Source of the DNA: Marimicrobium sp913061115 | GTDB lineage: Bacteria; Pseudomonadota; Gammaproteobacteria; Pseudomonadales; Halieaceae | Length of the DNA: 64,000 nucleotides | Reading direction: 5' to 3' | NCBI RefSeq assembly: GCF_047729875.1 | Contig: NZ_CP159826.1 | Coordinates: forward strand, 2,542,001-2,606,000 | Part shown: piece after piece, positions 8,650 to 18,226 of the stretch | Layout: each line of letters starts with the position of its first letter | Position numbering within the stretch: the first letter of the stretch is position 1 | Notes under the pieces: model-generated | Seen by the model: the letters and a program-made list of their open reading frames with translations, nothing else | What the model was told of the DNA's origin: nothing | Database searches by the model: none | Position numbers and translations under genes: made by a program

Positions 8650-9564
8650 CTACGCTAATTCAGACTGCAAAAAGTCCAGTGTCGTCGCCATTTTGCTATC
8701 ACCCACCGTAATCACTGCCGCGTTGAAATCGGTCACCCCGACATCACGCAAGCGAGCGATCTCAGCGCGCAGTGTGGTCTCGTTACCCACTATCGACAGT
8801 TCTGCAGGCCCGGAGACACCCTCGCGATCAAGCATGGCACGATATGATGGCAACATGCCGTAAATCTCCAGCGACTTGCCAATGTGCTCCCTGGCCGCGT
8901 CGACATCGTCAGTAAGGCAGATAGGCAAACCACAGACAATACGCGGCGCAGGTTTGCCAGCCTCGGTAGCCGCAGCACTGATGATAGGGACGATATGATC
9001 CTCGATCGTATTGGGGCCTGTCATCCAGGTGCTGGTACCATCGGCCCAAGTGCCGGCCAGCTTGAGCATCGCAGGGCCAAGCGCTGCCACCAGCAGCGGG
9101 ACAGCATCTGTATCGGGAGTCTCCAGAGCCAGTTTAGCCGTCAATTGCTCCCCTTCGAATTGCACGCCTTTGCCGTGTAACAGCGGCGTAAGAATCTGCA
9201 GATACTCCGACATATGTCGCGCCGGCTTGTCATAGGATAAGCCGTACATGCCCTCGATGACGACCTGGTGGGACAAGCCAATACCCAAGGCAAAGCGACC
9301 ATCGCAGGCCAGCTGTGTCGTCATGACCTGCTGCGCCAGCGCCGCGGGGTGTCGTGGATACGTTGGCGTTACTGCGGTACCCAGCTCAATGCGTTGCGTT
9401 TCCCAACCGGCAATAGCACAGGCCCCGATACCATCCATGCCAAAAATATTTGGCAACCACAGCGTATCAAAGCCTCGCGCTTCAACATCAAGGGCGAAAG
9501 CCACAAGGCCAGTGAGCCCAAAACTAGTCTCTGCAGTTGCCCCGGCAAAAATCCCTATACGCAT
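8650..9564 (-). CDS. LLM-class (F420-type) oxidoreductase
   Basis: 304 residues, ATG 9564. It is a luciferase-like TIM-barrel flavin/F420 oxidoreductase. The N-terminus MRIGIFAG, the FDTLWLPNIFGMD strand, TAVTPTYPRHPAALAQQVMTT and RFALGIGLSH are all family signatures, and the closest remembered subgroup is the F420-dependent one first described in mycobacteria. Whether this organism makes F420 or uses FMN cannot be decided here, as no F420 biosynthesis gene is in the window. Substrate unknown. Confidence 0.85.
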   Translation of the reverse strand: MRIGIFAGATAETSFGLTGLVAFALDVEARGFDTLWLPNIFGMDGIGACAIAGWETQRIELGTAVTPTYPRHPAALAQQVMTTQLACDGRFALGIGLSHQVVIEGMYGLSYDKPARHMSEYLQILTPLLHGKGVQFEGEQLTAKLALETPDTDAVPLLVAALGPAMLKLAGTWADGTSTWMTGPNTIEDHIVPIISAAATEAGKPAPRIVCGLPICLTDDVDAAREHIGKSLEIYGMLPSYRAMLDREGVSGPAELSIVGNETTLRAEIARLRDVGVTDFNAAVITVGDSKMATTLDFLQSELA

Positions 9565-9612
9565 AGTGTTAGCCTTGGTATTGAGTTTGCACGCACTATG
9601 CTGTCGCGTTAT

Positions 9613-10350
9613 CTACTGCTGCTTAATGGCCAGCGTCACGTTGACGGTTACCTTGTAGCTGTTTTCTCCCGCAGCAATGGGCACTGACTCTGCCTTGTAA
9701 TCCATCGCCATCCTGGCCATGGGCATTGGCCGTGAATTATACTGCTGCTCAGAAATCTCCAGAACCTTGCCTATGCGGACACCGGCCGCCTTTGCCAGGG
9801 TCTCGGCCTTGGACAGTGCCTCTTGCATAGCTTCTGTTCGCGCCTGCGTTATCGCCGCCGAAGGATCGTCGTTGGCAAACTGGATGCCGCCACCGTCATT
9901 GACGCCCAGTGTCACAGACGTATCCAGCACCTCACCCACTCGGCTGATATCTCTGACTCGAACGGTCAACGCATTGCGCACCGTGTAGCCCACCAACTTA
10001 GGGGCCTCAGCAGCGCCTGAGCTCTGCCTAGGCGGACTCGTATAGCGCGGCTGAATGTTAAAACTGGACGTCTGCAGATCCCGCTTGGCAATACCCAAAG
10101 TGGTCATAGCCGCTAGCACCTTGGTCATGGCGGCAGAGTTAGCGGTCAGCGCTTCACGCGCCGTCAAGGCTTCTCGCATGACACTCAAGTGCAGCACTGC
10201 CATATCCGGCGCAATATCAACGCTGCCGGCTCCCGTAACGAGGATACGCGGTGCAGGATCTTCCCCCGCGACGGCCAACTGTCCCCCAACCACGAAGCAT
10301 GCTGTGATCGCCAGCAGGGCTGCGCCCCTTAACATTACATTATTTTTCAC
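9613..10350 (-). CDS. Periplasmic SIMPL-domain (DUF541) protein
   Basis: 245 residues from a GTG at 10350, selected because GGGAG sits six bases upstream and the frame then begins with a good Sec signal peptide (KNNVMLRGAALLAITACF, cleavage after AVA). The mature part matches SIMPL/DUF541: GAGSVDIAPDMAVLHLSV near its start, a middle region with QTSSFNIQPRY, and the conserved ALSKAETLAKAAGVRIGKVLEISE near the end. The E. coli homologue YggE lowers oxidative stress by an unknown mechanism. An ATG at 10386 would prepend 12 residues without a ribosome site. Confidence 0.88.
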   Translation of the reverse strand: MKNNVMLRGAALLAITACFVVGGQLAVAGEDPAPRILVTGAGSVDIAPDMAVLHLSVMREALTAREALTANSAAMTKVLAAMTTLGIAKRDLQTSSFNIQPRYTSPPRQSSGAAEAPKLVGYTVRNALTVRVRDISRVGEVLDTSVTLGVNDGGGIQFANDDPSAAITQARTEAMQEALSKAETLAKAAGVRIGKVLEISEQQYNSRPMPMARMAMDYKAESVPIAAGENSYKVTVNVTLAIKQQ

Positions 10351-10422
10351 GCTATTCTCCCACTCACTCAGTATTGTAAATGTCATGCCAACGTTAACCA
10401 GCCTAACACTTTTATGCTGGGC

Positions 10423-11052
10423 TCAGGCCACTAAAAACGCCGTCATCAAGACACCAGCGATGCTCGAAACAACAAAACTGCGCGACAAAACTCGCTGATC
10501 AATTGTAGACATTTGCACCAGTGGATCGCGACTGACACGGACACGCCGTATCACTGGCCACTCAATAAATGCGGCGAATACCACGCTGGCGATTGCGCCG
10601 CCCTGCAGTGCGGCACGACCCCAGCTATCAGCGGGCACCGAAATCCACAGTATACTCAAAGCAAGGATACCACCGACGCTACCAGCAACACTCATAATGA
10701 GAAATTGACGCACGCTATTGTGGGTGAAATCCCAATTGTAGAGAAACAGTCCCTGCTTATGCGGAATATCGTAGGCTGCGCCAGAATAACGAGCACCCAA
10801 ATAGTGAAACCATTCGTGAACCAGCGTTGTCAACGTAATGCCGGCTAGCGCACCGGTAACAACACAAAGCACTGTCGCAATACCCAGCCCAGTAATTGTA
10901 CTCCAGCTATCGGCGGCAGCGAACAACGACAGAGCGACCACAAATACAAGGGCATGCGTTGACGCCAGTCTTGCCAGACGCATACCGCGTGACTTAGCAG
11001 GCGGTGGTGGCGGGGTTTTTGCGGTATCTTCTTTCATCGTTGTATTATCCAT
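10423..11052 (-). CDS. Integral membrane protein with HExxH-like motif
   Basis: 209 residues, ATG 11052, overlapping the stop of the upstream gene by eight bases and thus probably translated by coupling. After a proline-rich cytoplasmic start (PPPPPAKSRG) there are about five hydrophobic segments. In the second, TLVHEWFHYLGAR has the H-E-x-x-H spacing of metalloproteases, and a later segment contains the string FAAFIEWPVIRR. This resembles small membrane proteins related to the M50/site-2 protease fold (DUF3267-like), but I do not see a clear third metal ligand of the N/D-P-x-D type, so protease activity is unproven. Confidence 0.65.
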   Translation of the reverse strand: MDNTTMKEDTAKTPPPPPAKSRGMRLARLASTHALVFVVALSLFAAADSWSTITGLGIATVLCVVTGALAGITLTTLVHEWFHYLGARYSGAAYDIPHKQGLFLYNWDFTHNSVRQFLIMSVAGSVGGILALSILWISVPADSWGRAALQGGAIASVVFAAFIEWPVIRRVRVSRDPLVQMSTIDQRVLSRSFVVSSIAGVLMTAFLVA

Positions 11053-12121
11053 TATTCAGCTGTCCTGCGCCTGTGATCCGAGGGAGATCCATCATTGTAA
11101 CCACACCGGGTCTCGCAGCGCATACCCCGGGCAGAGCATTGACCACCCAGTTGGCTGCGGACGCGTTACCACCGCCAGCCAGGCCAGGCTCGTAGTGATC
11201 CTCGCCATGTACACTGACATGCAAGTCAGGGTCGCCACTGATAATCACCTGATGACAACCTCTCCCCTCAGGAGGATACGGCCAGTCGGGGGCACATTCA
11301 TCGTCGATACGGGTGACGTGCTCGAGGGCATAAAGTGGTTTATCACCGTGATATCCCAACACTTCAAATCGAAACGCGCCCTGAGTGCCCGCCTCAAAAG
11401 TCCCCATACCAGGAACCTCTATCGTACGCTGCAGGGGCAAACGCTCGACCTTCACTTCCAGTTTTTCTACCGGCTTGTCTAGCGCCTCACCCACTAAGCG
11501 CACCATCGGACCCCACACCATTTCAATCGCGAAATCGTGCAGCATCATCGGCAACGCATCCATCGGGCCACCAAAACCGATCACCTCTCGCACGACGTGT
11601 GGCTGATCGTAAAGCGCGTAATTAAAAACCTCCCGGGTGCGGATCTCGCGAATACCCGACACCGCACCACTGAGCACAACAGGAAGCATATCCATAACCC
11701 AGCCCGGATCAATCCCGGACACAAACAAGGATGCGCCACTTCGTGTGCACACATCGGTGATGGGCTTAAGAGCATCTTCCGGAGTAGACGCAGGATCCAG
11801 ATAAGAATAAAAAGCGGTAGAGACTACATTGATACCGGCCTCAAGACAGGCCAACAGATCACTCATAGCCTCGGCAGGGCGTGTGTCCGCTGTGGCGGTA
11901 TAAACGACAGCATCCGCACCTGCGTCTATCACGCTACGCCAGTTGTCTGTGGCAATCACGCCGGTTGCGCCGACGCCTGCGATCTGCCCCGCATCAACGC
12001 CTACTTTGTCCTTACTTGCAACAATCACTCCAACGAGGTCGAGATCACGGTGTGACATTACCGCACGAATCGCTGGTCGTCCGACATTGCCTGTTCCCCA
12101 CACGATTATTTTCAACGCCAT
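11045..12121 (-). CDS. Dihydrodipicolinate-reductase-like NAD(P)-dependent oxidoreductase
   Basis: 358 residues, ATG 12121. The N-terminal Rossmann motif is WGTGNVGRPAIRAVM (GxGxxG), followed by LDLVGVIVAS and a DAVVYTATADTRP strand, as in the DapB/2,4-diaminopentanoate dehydrogenase superfamily. The C-terminal half matches the mycobacterial proteins annotated as dihydrodipicolinate reductases rather than true DapB, which is shorter (~270 residues) and has a different catalytic histidine region. A role in lysine synthesis is therefore unlikely and the substrate is unknown. The downstream membrane-protein gene overlaps its stop codon. Confidence 0.8.
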   Translation of the reverse strand: MALKIIVWGTGNVGRPAIRAVMSHRDLDLVGVIVASKDKVGVDAGQIAGVGATGVIATDNWRSVIDAGADAVVYTATADTRPAEAMSDLLACLEAGINVVSTAFYSYLDPASTPEDALKPITDVCTRSGASLFVSGIDPGWVMDMLPVVLSGAVSGIREIRTREVFNYALYDQPHVVREVIGFGGPMDALPMMLHDFAIEMVWGPMVRLVGEALDKPVEKLEVKVERLPLQRTIEVPGMGTFEAGTQGAFRFEVLGYHGDKPLYALEHVTRIDDECAPDWPYPPEGRGCHQVIISGDPDLHVSVHGEDHYEPGLAGGGNASAANWVVNALPGVCAARPGVVTMMDLPRITGAGQLNNG

Positions 12122-12304
12122 ATCAATATTCCTTATCGCTATTATTGAGGCAGTATATAGGATGTAACATCATCCACCGATCACAGCGAAAAAATGTTGA
12201 GGCATAGCACAGTGAGTAATACCCCTCTCCAACAATAAGGACCTTGGGGCCTTATGCGACGCCTAGTGAGTCTAGAGTACGAGGGAATGAGAGCGCTAAG
12301 ACCA

Positions 12305-12709
12305 CTAGTCTTTACTTGGCCTTTCGCCCTGATCTTCTGCCAGCTTCTCAGCCACTTCCTCTGCGGTCTCTGCAGAGTCATTACCTGCCGACACTTCTGT
12401 CGCGGGCCAGGGGCTTAGAGGCCATGGCTTGTCGTCGGTACGGAACAGGATATAACGGAGTGTACCGTTAACAACCGTGATCAGAGCGTCAGAGAAATTG
12501 GACAGTCGCGGGCCCACGCTACCTTTTATCAGGTAACGGACAACACTGAGCAGCACTAATAACAGTGCCGCATAAACAACCTCAAGATACAATGCTACAG
12601 ACAAAAGCACGACGAATAAAAGCTTCTCCCAATCTTTTCCCTTGATCGTCTCGGACACACCTTCCTCGCGCGCCGCCTCTACAGTATTTTTTCCATCTTC
12701 CTCATTCAT
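12305..12709 (-). CDS. DUF4389-family small membrane protein
   Basis: 134 residues, ATG 12709. An acidic N-terminus (~25 residues) is followed by one long hydrophobic stretch that could form one or two helices (LLFVVLLSVALYLEVVYAALLLVLLSVVRYL), then the DUF4389 core pattern: glycine-containing turn, LSNFSDALITVVNGTLRYILF, and D-x-KPWPLSPWP (family: T-D-E-R/K-P-F-P-F). The tail is acidic and low in complexity. The function of the family is unknown. It stands alone and divergent from mutS. Confidence 0.8.
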   Translation of the reverse strand: MNEEDGKNTVEAAREEGVSETIKGKDWEKLLFVVLLSVALYLEVVYAALLLVLLSVVRYLIKGSVGPRLSNFSDALITVVNGTLRYILFRTDDKPWPLSPWPATEVSAGNDSAETAEEVAEKLAEDQGERPSKD

Positions 12710-13100
12710 ATTAATCTATCACCTCTGTTTTATGCATTTTTGCGCCCCTTAGGGGAAGCTCATGCCATTACCGTCGCGCATGAGCCTGAAGTATAAGAGA
12801 TATTCAGTGTGTGTCGAGAGTCATTAGTGGCCCAAAAAAGAGTCTCCTACTTCCATTTATGGCAAACAACTGGCGCGGTGCCTACTAATAGTCAAGGCCG
12901 CCAAAAGCGGCAATTATGGCAACAACGCACAACGCGCCGATGAATTCGCAGGCCTCAATGTTTTCCCTGTGGAGCATTCGTCGCCGCCGTCAGCGCAACG
13001 TCACAAAAAGTATTTGAAGTCGTGTTCTTAAGCGATGTTTGCCTTATTATAGCGGCTTGCGGAAAACCGATGCCCTTTAATAGCTAAAGATAATTTCCAT
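12710..13100. other. Intergenic region between divergent DUF4389 gene and mutS
   Basis: 391 bases without a convincing ORF. It must hold both divergent promoters. A TATTAT at 13045-13050 could be the mutS -10, but no well-spaced -35 is evident. No repeat or RNA gene recognised. Confidence 0.5.
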
Positions 13101-15659
13101 TTGAATCAAGATGTTATACATACACCAATGATGCAGCAGTTTCTGCGGATCAAGGCAAATCACCCTCGGGACCTGCTGTTCTATCGCATGGGTGATTTTT
13201 ACGAACTCTTTTTTGACGATGCAAAACGGGCGGCGGAGTTACTCGACATCACGCTCACAGCACGCGGAACGTCTGCCGGCGAACCCATCCCCATGTGCGG
13301 CGTTCCGTATCACGCTGCAGAGAACTATCTTGCGCGACTGGTAAAGGCTGGCATCTCGGTTGCCATCGTTGAGCAAATCGGCGATCCGGCGACCAGCAAA
13401 GGGCCTGTAGATCGCCAGGTGGTGCGGGTAGTCACTCCAGGCACCCTGTCTGACGAAGCGCTACTGGACGATAAAGTCGACAACCTGCTACTGGCGATTT
13501 CCCAGCATCAAGAGCGTTATGGTATCGCCTACCTCGACCTCAGTACCGGGCGATTTCGGGTGTTGGAAATCAGCGGGGAGGAAGCCCTGACGGGAGAGTT
13601 GCAACGGCTAGACCCTGCTGAGACGTTGTACCACGAGTCCATCTATCACCCCGTGATTACCGCACGCCGAGGCGCTCGCAGCCAGCCGGCGTGGGAGTTC
13701 GATTCACAAAGCGCCCAGCGCGCACTGAATACCCAATTTCAGACCCACGATTTGCAGGGCTTCGGCTGCGACGACCTCGAACTCGCCATTGGTGCCGCTG
13801 GCTGCTTACTACAATATGTAAAGGATACTCAGCGCAGTAACCTGCCGCATATTCGCTCCATTCAGCAGGAAAACCTTGCCGAAAGTGTCATCCTGGACGT
13901 CGCTACACGGCGCAATCTTGAAATTGACCTCAACATGACCGGGGGGCACAGCAATACGCTGCTGTCGGTAATGGATAGCTGCGTAACGGCCATGGGAAGC
14001 CGGCTTTTGAGACGTTGGCTACACCGACCACTGACCGATATTCAGATACTGCGGCAACGGCATGGCGCAATTCATGCCCTGTGCGAAAACGATGTCTATG
14101 AACCTGTACGCAATGCCCTAAAGCCCGTGGGTGACATGGAACGCATTCTCACGCGTGTTGCCCTGCGTTCGGCGCGCCCTAGAGACCTGACGCGAATGCT
14201 GAGCTCACTGCAAGCATTACCCGAGGTGCGCGCGGAGCTTTCCCGTCTTACTGCCGAACTTCTTTGCTCACTCAGTGCGCAAACCGGTGACTACCCACAA
14301 ATGTGTGACTTATTGAGCAGTGCCATTATCGAGAATCCACCCGTTGTGATCCGCGATGGCGGCGTTATCGCAGACGGGTATGATCAAGAGCTCGATAAGC
14401 TGCGCCAAATCAGCACCAATGCCGGACAGTTTTTACTGGATATCGAGCAGCGTGAAAGACAGATCACGGGTATCAGCACGTTGAAAGTAGGCTATAACCG
14501 GGTGCATGGCTATTACATTGAAATCAGCCGCGCCCAATCTGATCAGGCACCAGCGGAATATATTCGTCGTCAGACGCTAAAAAATGCCGAGCGTTTCATA
14601 ACCCCAGAGCTTAAAGAATTCGAAGACAAGGCACTGTCCAGTAAAAGTCGCGCGCTGGCGCGAGAAAAGGGCCTCTATGATGAGCTGCTCGAGCGCCTTA
14701 ATGAACAATTATTGGCCTTACAGAATACTGCTGCCGCAGTCGCCGAGATCGACGTATTAGCGAATCTGGCGGAGCGCGCGGACAACCTCAATTTATGCCA
14801 ACCACAATTTTGTGACGAGCAGGTATTCGAAGTCATCGCGGGACGGCATTTGGTGGTAGAGCAGGTGCTACAAGAACCGTTTATTGCAAACGATACCCTG
14901 CTCAATGAACAGCGGCGCATGTTGCTTATTACCGGACCCAATATGGGAGGAAAATCCACCTACATGCGCCAGAACGCGGTCATAGCCCTGCTCGCTCATA
15001 TCGGCAGTTACGTGCCCGCCAGTGCCGCAAAACTGGGACCATTAGACCGCATCTTCACGCGCATTGGCTCCTCCGATGACCTAGCGGGAGGCCGCTCTAC
15101 GTTTATGGTCGAAATGACCGAAACCGCCAATATCCTGCACAATGCTAGCCCTCACAGCCTGGTACTGATGGACGAAGTGGGACGCGGCACTAGCACGTTT
15201 GACGGTCTCAGCCTGGCTTGGGCTGCCGCCGTACAGTTGGCCCGCTCCGTAAAAGCTTTTACGCTGTTTTCGACCCACTACTTCGAGCTGACCCGCCTGC
15301 CCGAACAGTGCCCGACCATGGCCAATGTGCATCTCGATGCCACCGAGCATCAGGACCATGTGGTGTTTTTGCACAACATCCAGGAGGGACCTGCCAACCG
15401 CAGCTTTGGACTGCAGGTCGCAAAACTCGCCGGGATTCCCGCCCCGGTATTACAGGCCGCGCAAGAAAAACTGCTGGAACTAGAGCGTGGTGCCATTTTG
15501 GAACAGCAGGCTAACGCCGATTTTAGAGCCCAAGATGATCTATTTAGCGCGCCCCAGCCCCACCCAGTCATCGACTTATTAAAAGCGGTCAATGTCGATG
15601 ACCTGACCCCCCGCGAGGCCCTAGACACACTCTATGAGCTGAAGACTCACCTGGACTGA
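13101..15659 (+). CDS. mutS: DNA mismatch repair protein MutS
   Basis: 852 residues, the usual length. MutS recognises mismatches and, as an ATPase, recruits MutL. The mismatch-binding domain is at the N-terminus (HTPMMQQFLRIK; YRMGDFYELF with the Phe-x-Glu wedge), followed by the connector, the lever/clamp, and the C-terminal ATPase with Walker A GPNMGGKST (about residues 612-620), the DEVGRGTSTFDG Walker B/signature region, and the STHYFELT histidine switch. The start is taken as TTG 13101, because the ATG at 13128 would remove the conserved HTPMMQQ part and no ATG lies upstream before an in-frame TAG. The ribosome site (AAAGA) is weak. Confidence 0.98.
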   Translation: MNQDVIHTPMMQQFLRIKANHPRDLLFYRMGDFYELFFDDAKRAAELLDITLTARGTSAGEPIPMCGVPYHAAENYLARLVKAGISVAIVEQIGDPATSKGPVDRQVVRVVTPGTLSDEALLDDKVDNLLLAISQHQERYGIAYLDLSTGRFRVLEISGEEALTGELQRLDPAETLYHESIYHPVITARRGARSQPAWEFDSQSAQRALNTQFQTHDLQGFGCDDLELAIGAAGCLLQYVKDTQRSNLPHIRSIQQENLAESVILDVATRRNLEIDLNMTGGHSNTLLSVMDSCVTAMGSRLLRRWLHRPLTDIQILRQRHGAIHALCENDVYEPVRNALKPVGDMERILTRVALRSARPRDLTRMLSSLQALPEVRAELSRLTAELLCSLSAQTGDYPQMCDLLSSAIIENPPVVIRDGGVIADGYDQELDKLRQISTNAGQFLLDIEQRERQITGISTLKVGYNRVHGYYIEISRAQSDQAPAEYIRRQTLKNAERFITPELKEFEDKALSSKSRALAREKGLYDELLERLNEQLLALQNTAAAVAEIDVLANLAERADNLNLCQPQFCDEQVFEVIAGRHLVVEQVLQEPFIANDTLLNEQRRMLLITGPNMGGKSTYMRQNAVIALLAHIGSYVPASAAKLGPLDRIFTRIGSSDDLAGGRSTFMVEMTETANILHNASPHSLVLMDEVGRGTSTFDGLSLAWAAAVQLARSVKAFTLFSTHYFELTRLPEQCPTMANVHLDATEHQDHVVFLHNIQEGPANRSFGLQVAKLAGIPAPVLQAAQEKLLELERGAILEQQANADFRAQDDLFSAPQPHPVIDLLKAVNVDDLTPREALDTLYELKTHLD

Positions 15660-15818
15660 TCACATCTCGAAATCAATCGAAAATTCAGCCGTACTGAAGA
15701 TTGTCGCCACCTGCACAGAGCCGCAGAATATCGTCCTACAGCCCTTCATTTCTGAGCGTCCAGCGAGTAAACTAACGCCCCGTAGTTACGATATTATTTT
15801 TTAAGAGGCTAGCCAGGA

Positions 15819-16142
15819 ATGACATTTGTTGTAGGAGAGGATTGCATCAACTGCAAGCACACAGACTGTGTTGAAGTCTGTCCGGTCGATTGCTTTTACG
15901 AAGGGCCAAATTTTCTGGTGATTCACCCAGACGAATGTATTGATTGCGCACTGTGCGAGCCAGAGTGTCCGGTAGATGCCATATTCTCCGAAGACGAGTT
16001 GCCAGAAGATCAGGCAGTGTTTCTGGAACTGAATGCCGAACTGGCAGAGGTCTGGCCCTGCATTACCGAAATGAAAGATGGCCTACCCGACTCAGAGGAA
16101 TGGGCGGGCAAACCCAATAAACTGGCTTTACTGCAGCGCTAG
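15819..16142 (+). CDS. fdxA: Seven-iron ferredoxin FdxA
   Basis: 107 residues. The two cluster motifs are close to the N-terminus: C-x2-C-x4-C-x3-C (INCKHTDCVEVCPVD), where the loop pattern is that of the 3Fe-4S site of 7Fe ferredoxins, and CIDCALCEPECPVDAI for the 4Fe-4S cluster. The C-terminal extension (LNAELAEVWPCITEMKDGLPD) is characteristic of the proteobacterial FdxA family. It is a low-potential electron carrier whose partner is unknown. The position after mutS is conserved in many gammaproteobacteria. A terminator follows within ten bases. Confidence 0.97.
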   Translation: MTFVVGEDCINCKHTDCVEVCPVDCFYEGPNFLVIHPDECIDCALCEPECPVDAIFSEDELPEDQAVFLELNAELAEVWPCITEMKDGLPDSEEWAGKPNKLALLQR

Positions 16143-16150
16143 ATCCCAAA

Positions 16151-16180
16151 CCTCCGTTACGCGGCCATGACGGGGGTTTT
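16151..16180 (+). terminator. Rho-independent terminator of fdxA
   Basis: CCTCCGT (16151-16157) pairs with ACGGGGG (16170-16176), with one wobble pair and a 12-base loop, followed by TTTT and a further AT-rich stretch. It lies just after the fdxA stop. Confidence 0.7.
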
Positions 16181-16329
16181 ATTGTAGCGGTCGTCAGCGC
16201 TTCATCACATCACTCACAGCGTTAACGAGTGAGCATTTCCTTCGCTAAAATCAAACTTAAAAGCTCGAGCACTCCGTCTATATTCTAGAAAAAATGACTA
16301 CTCGCAAGGGCGTTAAGCGGATAACAGAC

Positions 16330-16782
16330 TTACCCCTGATGGTTTTCAAAGAACTCAAGCACCAACGGATCGCCCGGCCGCTCTAAATAAGCCACCGCCA
16401 GACCTTCATCCCAACGCTTACCCCAGATTACCTCATAACCCAATGAGTCGGCGGCTTTAATCTTTTTCTCTAGATCATCAACAATAAATCGCAGATGGTG
16501 CATGCCTTCCCTGCCGGCCTCTAGAAATTCTTTATGCGGGCAACCGCCAGACACCCACTCAATCAGTTCAATCTCCACGTCGCCACTTTTACCAAAGGCG
16601 AGACGTATCACGCACTCTTCCTGCACTCCCCGGTAGTCATAGGTCATCGGGCCAGGATCCATGGTAGAAAATGGCCCGAACAATGGCTCATACAATGCAA
16701 GTGCCTGCGCCAGATTACCCACAACAAAGCCCACCTGATTGAGGTCAGGCAGATTCAGTCGCTTGCGGATATCTTCGGACAT
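16330..16782 (-). CDS. Glyoxalase/VOC-family protein (methylmalonyl-CoA epimerase-like)
   Basis: 150 residues, ATG 16782. A single VOC domain of two beta-alpha-beta-beta-beta modules: DLNQVGFVVGNLAQALALYEPLFG at the start, VEIELIEW in the first module, MHHLRFIVDDLEKKI opening the second, and PLVLEFFENH at the end. Metal ligands expected for epimerase-type members are present as glutamates and a histidine (E in IELIE, H in HHLRF, E in LEFFE); the first ligand is a glutamine. The substrate is not identifiable. It is convergent with fdxA. Confidence 0.8.
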   Translation of the reverse strand: MSEDIRKRLNLPDLNQVGFVVGNLAQALALYEPLFGPFSTMDPGPMTYDYRGVQEECVIRLAFGKSGDVEIELIEWVSGGCPHKEFLEAGREGMHHLRFIVDDLEKKIKAADSLGYEVIWGKRWDEGLAVAYLERPGDPLVLEFFENHQG

Positions 16783-16972
16783 AGTGGCTGTAACCTATAT
16801 TTTGTCAGACTAACTGCATACTCGCATAAGGTTGGCATGCATCCATTAGTGCGACCTTGCTGGTTTATAGGGAATTCTGATTTAAATTCCTGAGTATAAA
16901 ATTATTAGGGCCAATGCGTTAAATCTTGGCGCATAAATGATAGAGGACATTGCAAGTAAAGCACTTTAAGGT

Positions 16973-18061
16973 TTAGCTAAACAGCGATTCGCCACTAAGA
17001 CCGTGCGCTTCCATGATACCGCGCAATTGCTCGAGCGCTTCAATCTGAACCTGTCGCACACGCTCACGGGTCAATCCAATTTCACGACCCACTTCCTCTA
17101 ACGTACTGATCTCATAACCGCGCAAACCGAAGCGACGTGAAACGACTTCCTGATGGTTGTCCGGTAATTCTGCCAACCAAACACTAATATGGTCTTGAAT
17201 ATCACTATACTGCAATAGCTCTGAGGGGTCAGACATGTGCGAATCGACAATTGCATCAGCCAGGGTGCCATCCGAACCATTCCCAGACGGCTCATCGATC
17301 GAAACAACCCGCTCATTGAGACCCAACATTCGCTCCACATCAGCAACTGGACAATCCAGTAGGCTCGCGACCTCCTCCGCAGACGGCTCATGGTCAAGTT
17401 TTTTCCTGAGTTCTCGCGCTGCACGCAGGTAGACGTTTAGTTCCTTCACAACGTGTATCGGCAAGCGTACGGTACGCGCCTGATTCATGATCGCCCGATC
17501 TATAGTCTGACGTATCCACCAGGTCGCATAAGTAGAAAAACGAAAACCAAGCTCTGGATCAAACTTTTCAACCGCTTTGATCAAACCCAGGTTACCCTCT
17601 TCAATAATATCCAAAAGGGTAAGGCCGCGATTAAAATAACGGCGAGAAATTTTTACCACCAGACGTAAATTGCTTTCGATCATGCGTTGACGACTTGCCT
17701 CATCACCACTGATCGCGAGGCGGGAATAATGTTTTTCTTCATCTGCGGTGAGCAGAGGTGTGTAGCCTATTTCATTCAAATATAACTGGGTAGCATCAAA
17801 TGAATGATCTAATTTGCGGGGACGTTTTTCTTTCGCTGCTTCAAAATCAATATCGGCGGCATCAATCGAAGGTTGAGCCCCCCCTGCCTCAACACCTTCG
17901 CTTGCCTGCTCTGCTTTGGATGAATCAACGCGTTGTTTACGTCTGGATTTAATCGATAACGAATTGGCCAACACGGCTTTTTCTAGAACAGGAGCACGCT
18001 TCGCGACGGTGCGTGCTGTCGAATCTCCTTCCGAACCTTCGTTTGCTCTATCCATAGCCAT
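16973..18061 (-). CDS. rpoS: RNA polymerase sigma factor RpoS
   Basis: 362 residues, ATG 18061. The stationary-phase/general stress sigma factor. Region 1.2 is DATQLYLNEIGYTPLLTADEE; region 2 includes ESNLRLVVKISRRYFNRGL, DIIEEGNLGLIKAVEKFDP and the -10 recognition helix FSTYATWWIRQTIDRAI; region 4 has EVGREIGLTRERVRQVQIEAL for the -35. The ~90-residue N-terminus is longer and more charged than in E. coli RpoS. Its place directly below nlpD matches the gammaproteobacterial norm, where the main rpoS promoter lies within or just after nlpD; 165 non-coding bases separate the two here. Confidence 0.97.
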   Translation of the reverse strand: MAMDRANEGSEGDSTARTVAKRAPVLEKAVLANSLSIKSRRKQRVDSSKAEQASEGVEAGGAQPSIDAADIDFEAAKEKRPRKLDHSFDATQLYLNEIGYTPLLTADEEKHYSRLAISGDEASRQRMIESNLRLVVKISRRYFNRGLTLLDIIEEGNLGLIKAVEKFDPELGFRFSTYATWWIRQTIDRAIMNQARTVRLPIHVVKELNVYLRAARELRKKLDHEPSAEEVASLLDCPVADVERMLGLNERVVSIDEPSGNGSDGTLADAIVDSHMSDPSELLQYSDIQDHISVWLAELPDNHQEVVSRRFGLRGYEISTLEEVGREIGLTRERVRQVQIEALEQLRGIMEAHGLSGESLFS

Positions 18062-18226
18062 GTCGATAGCCCATTATTTTTTCTGGCGGGGTACCAGTAT
18101 TGCTGCACTACCGTCAACACTAACCTAAGTTAATTGCGGATTGCAATCGCGGACAAAAGCGCTATATAAATTAGTTTTAGCTAGTCTTTCACATTTGCGC
18201 ACCCGCACACCTAATTTTGCAGTAAT

